Assembly (NCBI GenBank): GCA_026545765.1
Contig: CM048840.1
Span: 83,790,877 to 83,854,876, forward strand
Source of the DNA: Plantago major
Lineage: Eukaryota > Streptophyta > Magnoliopsida > Lamiales > Plantaginaceae
Length of the DNA stretch: 64,000 nt
Direction: 5' to 3'
Positions 9,359-19,700 of this stretch are shown here, piece after piece. Positions within the stretch are counted from its first letter, which is position 1, and the number at the start of each line of letters is the position of its first letter. A model generated the notes under the pieces. The model ran no database searches and was not told the DNA's origin. It saw nothing but the letters and a program-made list of their open reading frames with translations. A program made the position numbers and the translations under genes.

Positions 9359-11093
9359 TGTTGGGAAATTTGTTGGGAAATTTCTTGAGAAATTTGTTAG
9401 GAAATTTGTTAGATATTTTGTTAGAAATATCTGTTTAGATTTTGATCAGCAACATGATGACTTATCTTAGTCTCAGAAAGGTGATTAGTACTCTTGGTTC
9501 ACTTGAACATTGTAAAAGAGGAAACCCACTAAGTATTATAGTCTAGCTAATCTTGTATAGGATGTTAGGTCTCAAAATGTAATTTTTATTTTATGAAGAG
9601 AAGACCAAGAAGAAGACATCCAAGCAGAACAAGCTCAACGACATTGAAGACTTGAAGAAACTGCACAAGATTACTGAAACTGTTTTTCAGATATCTTAGC
9701 CAGATATCTTGAAGACACGAATAGTTTTAGACAAACTGTGTCACAAGAGATATCTGAGAAATAAGAAACCTATCTGAAAACAAGGAAAGTGTCCACAGAT
9801 ATCTATTCTCAGATACCTTGAGCCTTAACCACATTTCTGAAAAAGAAATATATATATTGCAAACAAAGTTGTTTCAATAAATAGTGGTATCTGAAGATTG
9901 AAGATAAGGACGTGCAAAGAATCATATAACACTAGTCTCTGATACAAAGCATAGTTCCGTTGACACTACAGGACAAAAGTATAGTACAATGCATTTAATG
10001 CACGGACAGAGATGTCTGAATAAAAGCGGCGACTTACGAAGAAGAAGACAAAACCTGCTACAGTACTATACACAGATATCAATAGTTTGAATTTGAGCCT
10101 AACGGATACTATTCAAACGGCACTCAAATTCATCTATAAATATCAACACTTAGACTGCTTGAAGAGATACCTTAGACACACGACATATCTTGAAAACGCT
10201 GAACGTCTTACTCTCTCAAAGCAACTTACTTATCCTCAAAGCTTTCTGTTGCGACCAAAGCTTTTGATCTTGAGTAACACTGAAGTTCTAAGTGTCCTGA
10301 TCCTAAACAAGCTCAGCTATCTGTGAAAGAGTTGAAACGAAAGATCAAGGATCTGAGATTCATTCTCTTGAACATTTATCTAAGACTTGGGTCAGTAAAA
10401 AGAACAAGATACCATACATTGAAAAGTGTATTAAGTATACTTGATTCACAGAGCTATCTGAATAACTGAATAAGTTATTAAAGAAGCTCATCTGACAAAC
10501 TCAAACCAAAACCAACACCATAAGCTGGAAGCGTACAGAAGTACTTAGTTTGAAAAATCGGGAATAACTCTAAGGTTCTAGAGTATAGGAAGTACTTGAT
10601 TTGGGAAACTAAGGAATAACTCAAGGTTATTGAGTATAGGAAGTACTTAGCTTGGGAAGCTAGGGAATAACTCAAGGTTTCGAGTCAGAAGTACTTGGCT
10701 GTGAAAGCCAGGGAACAACTCAGGGGGAACATTTGGTTGGGAACCAATTGTTTAAGAATCTTAGAATAGGATTATTGTAAGGTGAACTCAATTATCTGTT
10801 CTAGTGAATTCTAGGTCTCTAGTAGACCGAAGTGGATTAGTTGGAGGATTACGCCACCTCCAGATACCACTATACTTGCTGTGTTATTTACCTTTCTGTA
10901 TTTACATTTCAGCAACACACACACACACCTTAACTGTTTCTGCACTTATCTTTATTAAGTCTTCCGCACTCTGATTCTAAGTATCAGATATCTATTCAGA
11001 TATCTGAGAAATAGTTTTTATCGACAAAAGTTTTAAAAGACTATTCACCCCCCCCCCCTCTAGTCTTTTACTTTGTCGTTATCTGGACCAACA
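9359..11093 (+). repeat. 5' LTR of element B (1,735 bp)
   Basis: Starts TGTTGGGAAATTT, here with an extra tandem copy of this 13-mer compared with the 3' LTR, and ends CCAACA. The TATA box TCTATAAATATC lies at 10132-10143. Upstream of it, GAATTTGAG (10089-10097) and CTCAAATTC (10123-10131) form an inverted repeat. Four degenerate copies of a roughly 60-bp repeat built on GAAGTACTT..TTGGGAA..GGAATAACTC occupy 10534-10720. A C-run (11048-11058) is flanked by AAAAGACTA and TAGTCTTTT. Reading frames inside the LTR are not genes. Confidence 0.93.
10132..10143 (+). promoter_or_regulatory. LTR promoter TATA box (element B, 5' LTR)
   Basis: TCTATAAATATC, about 960 bp before the LTR end, preserved at the same place in the other B/D family LTRs (23410, 32691, 48113). 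Transcription would start about 30 bp downstream, defining the U3/R border. Confidence 0.65.
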
Positions 11094-11095
11094 AG

Positions 11096-11107
11096 TGGTA
11101 TCAGAGC
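11096..11107 (+). promoter_or_regulatory. Primer-binding site (initiator Met tRNA), element B
   Basis: TGGTATCAGAGC, two bases after the LTR. This is the usual plant copia minus-strand primer site, complementary to the 3' end of initiator tRNA-Met. Confidence 0.9.
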
Positions 11108-11205
11108 AGGAGGTTCACAAGCCTTCTGCACTGAACCTAGATCCCCAAATTGGTGAAGGAACTTTGTCCATTTTCGAGGACTATTTAATTTGTGTGTTAA
11201 GTGTG

Positions 11206-12591
11206 CAGGTATATGTTTGAGTGATGCACCCATTCTCAAACCAGAGAATTACGAGAAATGGAAAAATAACATGATGCTCCACCTCGAAGCCATAAGTGAC
11301 GAAATGATCGAAGTGATAAAGAATGGCCCAATAGTCATTCAACAACTCAAACAAGTCATGGAGGTTTCTAATGGTAGAGACAGAGATCAAAGCGAAGGAT
11401 CCTCACAAACCGATGCGTCAACAAGTGGGAGATCTACTAGTCAAGTCATTTACGAACCAAAGCCCAGAGAACTCTGGACATCCGAAGATGCCAAGAGAAA
11501 TCGTCTGGATGGTCAAGCTCGTAATATCATCATCATATCGACACCTGAGCACATACAGTGTAAACTGTGGGGTGCTAAAACGGCGAAAGTTGCCTGGCAA
11601 CTGATTGAAGAAATCTGTCGGGCCGAAAACCAAAGAAAACAAGTTCGAAGTTCTCAAGTTGAAATTTCAAAATTTCAAACAAGGACCCACTGAAACTCTG
11701 GAAGAACTTTATTTCAGATTTACCACTCTCATGAGTGACATGGCAGCTCTTGGGGAAAGCAACAGATACTCCCAGTCAGAAAAGATTAAGACTATTGTCA
11801 GATACTCTCAGGATCTTACTTAAGAGATCCTTCAGAAAAGAAAGGACTTGGGCTGAATACACAGACAGATTGTTGTATCACTCTAAATAAGAGTAAGGAG
11901 AGAAGAACATTCGTAAGTACTCAGCAAGACGGTTCCCATGCAATCTATAGTATCGGTGAAAAGACAAAGATTGTTGACAAAGGAAAGGCAGTTGCGACTA
12001 AATCTTTGTGGGAAAAACAAGTCAGAAACAAAACTGTTGGGCACGTCTCTGAAAAGAAACACAACACTGAAAAGTGTAAACACCCACAGTGCTATGTCTC
12101 TCAAAAAGATAGAATTGCAGGAGCTGGCAAGTTCTCCCATGACACTTTTTCTGGAAATAAATTGGACCAACCAGAGACATCGGAACGGTATTGGCTACAA
12201 AGGCATCGGAAAACAACTTGCTCATGAGTACAAGCAGGAGCAAGAACGATGGCTGAAAGCTAGAATTGCTCAAAGCAATTATCAGAAGTGGAAGTTAAAT
12301 CAAGCCACTGAAAATCTGAATGCCAGGGCTAGAGGAAATCTGGCAAGGAAAGCTAAGTTTGCTGAAAAGCAAACTCAGAAACCTAACAGGTATCTGAAAG
12401 CATCATATGGAGCACCTAGGAACACACCAAGGAAGAAAATAATTCTTACTAATGATAACATTCATTCAAATAGAATTCCTCCTTACGTTCCTGTCAGACA
12501 AAAGAATATTTCAAAGAAATTCATTCAAAAATGGATTCCAACTTGAAGATCTTTTAATTCTGACGGTTCCATCAAAGATATGAGAACCTAA
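11206..12591 (+). pseudogene. gag of element B (internally deleted)
   Basis: Capsid protein of the retrotransposon. The N-terminus LSDAPILKPENYEKWKNNMM and the later KFEVLKLKFQNFKQGPTETL block (about 11640-11700) match copia gag. The start codon used in copy D (ATGTCTCTG) reads ATATGTTTG here, so the start is lost. Frames change at about 11620 and 11820. Near 11800 the sequence jumps to a position about 1.1 kb further on in D, removing the zinc knuckle and most of the coiled coil. The C-terminal basic part (11938-12546) contains EKQTQKP, a possible dynein-light-chain (LC8) binding motif, and ends at TAA 12589-12591. Not functional on its own; could only move with helper proteins. Confidence 0.8.
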
Positions 12592-12905
12592 TCTCCTGTT
12601 TCCTGTTGTGTGCAGAATGCTTCCTGGACTAAAGCACAATGGCTATTTGATAGTGGATGCCGAAAGCACATGACAGGAGACAAAGCAAATCTGGTCGATT
12701 ACAAAGCTTGCAACACAGGACCAGATATCAGATTTGCTGGAGGAGAATTAAATCCCTCTCTGGGATTTGGCAACGTCAAATTGGGAACTTTAACAATCAC
12801 TGACGTATTACATGTTAAGGATTTGAAATATAATCTATTTAGCATGAGCGGTTTTGCGAAGGTTTTACTATAAAGTTCAAAGCTAAATCGCAAACTAATT
12901 GACAA
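12592..12905 (+). pseudogene. Copia aspartic protease, element B
   Basis: Begins in the frame of gag after its TAA. LFDSGC at about 12645-12662 supplies the catalytic Asp-Ser-Gly of the aspartic protease that cuts the polyprotein; the flap-side region (ITDVLHVKDLKYNLFSMS) is present. A deletion at about 12845-12870 removes the SQFADKGF segment seen in D and shifts the frame. Confidence 0.8.
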
Positions 12906-12987
12906 TGAGTCAAAGCGAGGTCTTAGTTGGTCGCGGAAAGGTCTTTATGTTGCCGATTGGGCATCTGCCACAACTGAAGAATGTCTC

Positions 12988-13660
12988 ATGGTGAGTCAAT
13001 CTGGTCACACAGAAGAGCACTGGTTATGGCACAAAAGAATGAGTCACTTGAACTTCAAAACTCTGAACAGACTTGCCAAGAAAGAGTTAGTGGTTGGCCT
13101 TCCCAGAACATCTTTCAGAAAGGATAGTATCTGTTCTGCCTGTCAGATGGGGAAACAATCTAAGATCTCTTTCAAGTCCAAAATCAGACACTCTAGTGTT
13201 AGACCACTGCAACTATTACACATGGATCTTTTTGAATCATCTGTAACTAGCTATGCAGGAAAGAAGTATGGTCTGGTTGTTGTAGATGACTTCTCAAGAT
13301 TCACTTGGGTTGTCTTTCTGAAACACAAATCTGATGCCAGGGTGGAGATACCAAACTTGCTGAAAAAGCTTGAAGTCATGAAAAATGACAAGGTATCTGC
13401 AATCAGAACAGACCATGGTACTGAGTTTGTCAACCAGTACATAAAAGAGTTTTGTACCTGCAAATATATACAACACCAACTTTCCTCTGTAAGAACACCT
13501 CAACAAAATGGTGTTGCAGAAAGGAAAAACAGAACCCTTAAAGAAGCTGCAAGGACGATGCTAGCTGACACTGAAATAAGTGAAGTTTATTGGGTTGAAG
13601 CTGTAAACACAGCCTGCTACACTCAGAACAGATGTTTGATAAACACACCATGACAAGACC
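12988..13660 (+). pseudogene. Copia integrase (zinc domain and catalytic core), element B
   Basis: The HHCC zinc-binding domain is at about 13027-13155 (HKRMSH and CSACQMGK). The catalytic core follows: LLHMDLFE (first Asp, about 13215-13240), IRTDHGTEF (second Asp, about 13402-13428) and NGVAERKNRT (Glu, about 13507-13537). It inserts the cDNA into the chromosome. The frame is open for 221 codons and breaks at about 13650 where bases are missing relative to D ([11 protein letters not shown]). The region continues in another frame at 13632-14012 with RVFGC and [12 protein letters not shown], the C-terminal integrase segment. Confidence 0.88.
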
Positions 13661-14083
13661 CTTTATGAAATCTTGGTTGGTTGACCCCCCTAATATCAAA
13701 CATCTGAGAGTATTTGGTTGTAGATGTTTTGTTCTAAACAATGGAAAAGATTATCTGAAAACATTTCAACCAAAGGCAGATGAAGGTGTATTTCTTGGTT
13801 ATTCCACAATTAGCAAAGCCTACAGAGTTTACAACAAAAGAACAAAGAAAATTGAAGAATCAATTCATGTTGTATTCTATGAAGGAAATAAGAAAACACC
13901 TCCTAATGATGAACTCTCAGAAAGGTTCAAAGAACTATTACTGAGGGATTCTAAAGAAGAATCCTCAGAAAGGAGAAACATCATTATGGAAAGTGAGGAT
14001 GACTCGGCGTGAAAAGCTTGAAATGCCTAGTAACAACAAGATGACTCACACATGATGATGAGAATTTCCTATGAGTTTTCGAA

Positions 14084-15955
14084 ATGGAGCAGTTCGAGAA
14101 CCTTCATCATGAAGAGGTATCTGAAAATAAGACTGCTGAAATGCAAGTTACAGATATCTCTAACACTGAAAAAGTGTCAGATATCCATTACATTTCCCAT
14201 ATGTCAGATATCTCAGATACTGAAAAAGTATCAAATCATAATCTTAGTGATTTACATTCAAATCACTTGGATATTGATCCTACTAGCACTAAACCTATGA
14301 TAAGATGGATCAAAGATCATCCTGCAAAGGATGTAATTGGACCAATTAATCAAGGTGTTAGGAATAGGAGAGCAATAGCTGAAAATGCTAATTCTCTCTT
14401 TGGATGTTGCATCTCGAATATTGAACCTAAAAATATAGAAGAAGCATTAGGAGACCAAGACAGGATCTCTGCAATGCAAGAAGAGTTGGATCAATTTGAG
14501 AGAAACAAAGTCTGGAAACTAGTTCCATTTAGAGAAGGAATATCTGTGATTGGAACTAAATGGGTTTTCAGAAACAAGATGAATGAATCTGGTGAAATAA
14601 CCAGAAACAAAGCAAGATTGGTTGCCAAGGGATTTACCCAGACTGAAGGCTTAGATTTTGACGAGTCATATGCACGGTTGCAGATTGGATGCAATAAGAC
14701 TCTTTCTAGCCTTTGCAGCTCATAAAGATTTCAGAGTTTATCAGATGGATGTCAAAAGTGCATTCTTAAACGGTGAACTTGCAGAAGAAGTTTATGTTGA
14801 GCAACCACCTGGCTTTGAAGTTTCCTCAGAAAGTAGAATGGTCTATAAACTACAGAAAGCTCTGTATGGACTGAAACAGGCTCCAAGAGCATGGTATGAC
14901 ACTTTGGCCAAGTACCTTCTGGAAAGTGGTTTCAAGAAAGGTGAAGTTGATAAAACTTTATTTACCTTAAATCATGACGGGAAACTACTCTTAGTTCAAG
15001 TATATGTTGATGACATCATATTTGGATCTAAGGACAAGCAACTTTGTAATGAGTTTGCAAATCTCATGAAAAGCAAGTTTGAGATGAGCATGATGGGAGA
15101 AATGAATTATTTTCTAGGATTGCAAGTCAAGCAACTCAATGATGGAATATTCATTAGTCAAACAAAGTATGCAAAAGATATGCTCACAAAATTTAATCTC
15201 AAGCCTTCTGAAAAGAATGCTAAGATACCTATGAGCATTGGAACCAAAATGACCTATACTGAATCTGATAAGAGTGTTGAAGAACATAAGTATAGGAAAT
15301 TGATAGGTTCACTACTTTACCTCACTGCAAGTAGACACGATATTCAATATCTTTGTTGGAGTATGTGCTAGATTTCAGACAAATCCAATGCAAACACACT
15401 ACAACATTGCTATGAAAATATTAAGGTATGTAAAGGGTACAGTAGATGTAGGATTGTGGTATCCTAAGGAAAGCGGATTGAGTTTAGCTGGGTACTTAGA
15501 CGCTGATTATGCTGGATCACTGCTTGATAGGAAAAGCACCTCAAGAACTTGTCAGTTTCTGGGTACTAGACTTATCTCATGGTTTAGCAAGAAGCAAAAC
15601 TCAATTGCAACTTCTACCATAGAGGCTGAATATATTGCTGCTGGTTGTTGTGCAACACAAATTCTGTGGATACAACAACAACTTAAAGACTATGGACTCG
15701 ATGAGAAGAAAACTCCCATTTTATGTGACAACACAAGTGCTATTGCAATTACACAGAATCCTAAATTTCATGCCAGAACAAAGCACATTGATGTTAGACA
15801 TCACTTCATCAGAGACCATGTTGAAAAGGGCAATATAGAGATACTCAAGATTGGGCGAAGACCAACTTGCAGATATCTTCACTAAGCCACTACAAGAAAG
15901 TAGATTCTTAGCCTTAAGACATAGTCTTGGACTAATGGAACTACCAATGAACTGA
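14084..15955 (+). pseudogene. Copia reverse transcriptase and RNase H, element B
   Basis: The reverse transcriptase spans about 14500-15240 with [27 protein letters not shown] and the YVDD active site at 15004-15015. RNase H is at about 15490-15890 with DADYAG, EAEYIAA, CDNTSAI and TKHIDVRHHF. Frameshifts at about 14675 (SYAPVARL in D, SYARLQI here), 15345 and 15855 split it into four frames. The true pol stop is TGA at 15953-15955, after a MELPMN tail shared with D. Together with integrase it would form the pol polyprotein. Confidence 0.9.
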
Positions 15956-15964
15956 AAGAGTTCA

Positions 15965-16080
15965 GGTATCTGGAACGGGCATCCAGAGAAGAGGTATCTG
16001 GAACGGGCATCCAGAGAAGAGATATCTGGAACGGGTATCCAGAGAAGAGAAAAGAGAAATCTGGAACGGGTATCCAGAAG
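15965..16080 (+). repeat. Tandem hairpin array after pol (element B)
   Basis: Units of 28 bp start at 15965, 15993 and 16021, with a partial fourth at 16058-16080. Each holds TCTGGA, ACGGG(C/T)A and TCCAGA, a 6-bp stem with a 7-nt loop. The array begins 10 bp after the pol stop codon. D has the same array, interrupted by a CACTA element. Confidence 0.85.
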
Positions 16081-16584
16081 TCAAAAAAGCTAAAAAGCAA
16101 AAAAGATAGCTTAAGATCTCTGAGAAGGGAACTCAGATATCTGAATCATTCTATAAACGGGGAACACAAAAGAGAATAGTATAACTATCTGTAGTCAACT
16201 ACTCTCTTGAAAATCGCATTAATTTCTATCTTGATGAAAAAACTTGGAAAAATCCTAAGTATAAGACAGATTCAGATGCAAACAGTGTTCTTGGTCATAC
16301 AGAATTGTGATTCAGATAGCAAGTCGCCAAAATTCATTAAATGGGCACAATTACACTTGTTGATTGTGATCATTGCTGAAGAAGCAATGGTGACCCTTGA
16401 TGAAATTAAGCGATTGATCCGTACGGTGGAAATTATTTCACTGTAAATAGTGGACTATTGAAATTCAGACATGGCCCACTAAGCATTTAATGCCGAACTA
16501 GCTTTTGCTCACGCCTGCTTGCAAATCACAGATATGTACACACAAAATCAATTTGTATGTATTTGTCTGTTGGGATTCAACTGC

Positions 16585-16596
16585 TATATATATAGG
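16585..16596 (+). promoter_or_regulatory. Internal TATA box upstream of the extra gene (element B)
   Basis: TATATATATAGG, 189 bp before the ATG at 16785 and followed by an A/C-rich leader. It is conserved at 41277-41288 in D. A second weaker TATATAAAG lies directly before the ATG. It suggests the extra gene is transcribed from its own promoter. Confidence 0.55.
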
Positions 16597-16784
16597 ATTT
16601 TGGCATAGGAAATCACTTTTGCCTAATCCGAAAACTCATCTTGCACAAAAATAGCAAATCCTTCTCTTGATTCTCTGCAAAACTTCTACAATCTCTGCAA
16701 ATCAAGATTAAGTTTTTCTGCAAAGAATTACTGAATCAAATCTCTTTCAAACACCAATTTCAAATCCCTACACTATATAAAGAG

Positions 16785-19700
16785 ATGGCCCCCAAAAGCT
16801 CAACCACACTGAAATCTCAATCCTCCTTGATGCTGAAAAGCAAGCACCGAGTTGGTTATTGTGAACAACCGATTTGGTAGGAGATTTTAATCGACCATTG
16901 GACTTCAAATCACAGAATGATTTGGGGTGGTGCCATGGTTGAGGAATACCTCACGTTGGAATAGAGAACCGCCGACGTAAAGCTAATTCTTGACATGCTT
17001 GAAAAGGCACAAATCAAGGGCTTTCTATCTGCCGCCTAGTGGAATTTCATCACTCGATGTGTTGGAATTCTACAACAACTCGAGATTATTTCTGTGTTTA
17101 CGAAACCTTTGAAATAGTGCCTGTTAAAACCTCAGTCCAAGGAAAGGAAATCCTTCTGGACTTAACAACTTTCTGTAAGTTATTTGAGTTCAAAATCTTG
17201 GAAAAGATTTTGAAATAAACACCAAGGATGACGAACTCCTTGAAGGTGTTAAAGAACTGTACAGTGACGTGTGTGATCTTGAAAAATCAGATACACCCAC
17301 TGAATTCAAGCTTGCTGACATCCGAACCAGACATCTGATGGTTCACTGGGATGTACTGGCTTGCATTCTTCACAGATGCTTTGATGGTCTACAAGGAGGT
17401 CTTGACGGATAAGCGAAGCGATGGATCATGATGTTCTTCTGAATCAACAAGACAAAATTTGGAAAACCCTTTTAAGCTGGGAAAGTACGCTTTCATGAAG
17501 TTTGTGAAGAAAATTCAAGGCTTGAGCCTAAGATTGCCAAAGGACTAGCTGAGCAAAGGCCATGGGATTTAGTGCGAAGATATGCTACTTGCTGGAGAAG
17601 CTTGGCATTGAGCTCAGAGAGACGGCTGAAATAGACAACAGTAACCTACTCTACAAATATGAGTATACAAACTTGATGAAAAAGGTTACTGGGTCTCAGA
17701 AATGTTCTAAAAAGCGAAAGTCTGAAAAGGTATCTGAAGAAAAGTTTGCGACCAAGAAGCCCAGAACTTCAAGAAAGAAGTCTGCTGGCAAAGCAGAAGA
17801 CACACCCAAAGAGGTTGTCAATTCTCAGATATCTGCAGGCATTGCCAATGAACTGATAAAGGCAGATGAAATCATCAATGCTGGAAAAGAGTTATCAACT
17901 ACTGAATAAGTAGACTCAGCAAGAGAAAGTGCTTCCAGAAATGTTGCGACTAATGCAGAAAGCCTTGCTGATGAACTCATAAATGCTGCCAAAAGTGGTG
18001 AAAAATACCAAGCCCTATCTGCAGAAACCACAGGAATAATGGACCAATCAGTTCCCAATGCTGATGAGAGCTCTGACGATGAAGATGATGAACTAGTCAT
18101 CTCTCAAGTCCTAGAAAGAACAAAGAGGGCTAAGGTTACTGAAATAGTAACTAGTGATAAGGTATCTGAAGAAAAACCTACACCACAAGTTGCTGAACCT
18201 ATAGCAAAGGTTGTTGGTGTAAACACATCATCAGGGAATGTCTCTCTTGCACAACTTCAAAAAGCCCTGATGAGTGGTATTTTAGTCTTTGGCGGAATCT
18301 TGATGGAAACGCCACAACTAAAAATCTGGAAGAACATTCTACTGATCAATCCTCTGCTCCCAGACAACCACAACAACCATAAACACAACAACCACAACAG
18401 CCACAAGTGGTTGATGAAATGGTAAATGAACTCCATTTCGAATTACCAACAATACAGTATGCTGAAGAAAATCCTGCAAAAGAGCAGGTTCCCCAACTCA
18501 ATGAGAGGGATCAAACTGAGACATCTACTCAGAATGATCAACCAGGGGAGTCAACTGAGTTGCATACTCAGGAAAGGTGTGAAGTACCAGAAACTTCAAG
18601 CAAAGAAACTACACTGGGACAAGAAGACCAAAGTATAGAAAGGTCACAAGTTCCAGAGACCAATCAGCCTGAAATTGCTCAGGTAGCTGACCGGTTTAAC
18701 TCTTATCTTGTGAAAATTTTCATGCTTATACATCTTGTTTCTCATAAAATTTCTTTGTTACAGGCTGAGTTAGAAACACAAAAACAAGAGGAAGCTGAAA
18801 AGCTTACCTCAGAAACTGAGAAGGAGGTTTCCTCAACCTCGCCTCTTAAGACATCTGAGCCTGTGTCACAGGTAATAATGGATTCTTAAGATAACACTTC
18901 TTCAGTTATAAGTTTATGTGCTTAATCATTAAAATAAATGTTTCTAACAGGCTCCAACTGAGATGGAAGAAGATAAGGCAGAAATGCCAGAGACAAACCC
19001 AGAGACCAACAAGGTTTCTGAAGAACACATCACTGAGCCTTCTAGCATGAAGGATCAATCAGAAGTAGAAATGCACGGGGACAAAGTTGCGACATCCCCT
19101 GCATCAATGGAAATTGATGAAGCCCCCAAGGCAACATCACTCGAAAGAACACCAGAAACTGAAAAAGTTTCTGAGAAAAATGACTCTGAGCTTCCTTTTG
19201 AGGAAGTAAGTAGCACAAATCAGAATTCATTAAAAGCATATTTATGCACAAATTCTTTCAAACAATTTCCTAAGTATTGTATTATTTTTTATTCTCATGT
19301 TCAAGAAAGAAAGGTTGATGAGGACCAGACTTCCAAGTCTCCACCTCACAACAAGATATCTGAGACACCAATTGTCTCAGTAGACCAAGTCTCTGAGCCT
19401 GAAGTACTTACTCAGGTAACTCAGAAACTAAACTACACTTCTACTCAGATATCTACAAAAGTTTTGAAGCTCACTTAAAACTCTTTCTTTCAGGCTCAAA
19501 CAAGTGCCGAGCAGGCTCCCAATGTTGAGACAAGGGACCTACTTCCCTTCTTCAAAGCTCACACCTTGCCCAAGCACATTAAATGCTTCAAGAAATGGCA
19601 AAGGTTAAGGTGCTCTGATCTCTCTGAAATATTGAGAATCACATATCAACCAAACAGACAAGCACGAGCTCTTGACTTGGAGACATACATCCATGCAATG

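Noticed and set aside
10087..10326. Repeated small protein beginning MNLSLTDTIQ (also 23293-23601 and 47990-48247)
   Set aside because: Overlaps the LTR TATA box and transcription start; its recurrence is due to LTR homology, and the frame is lost in D's 5' LTR and in C.
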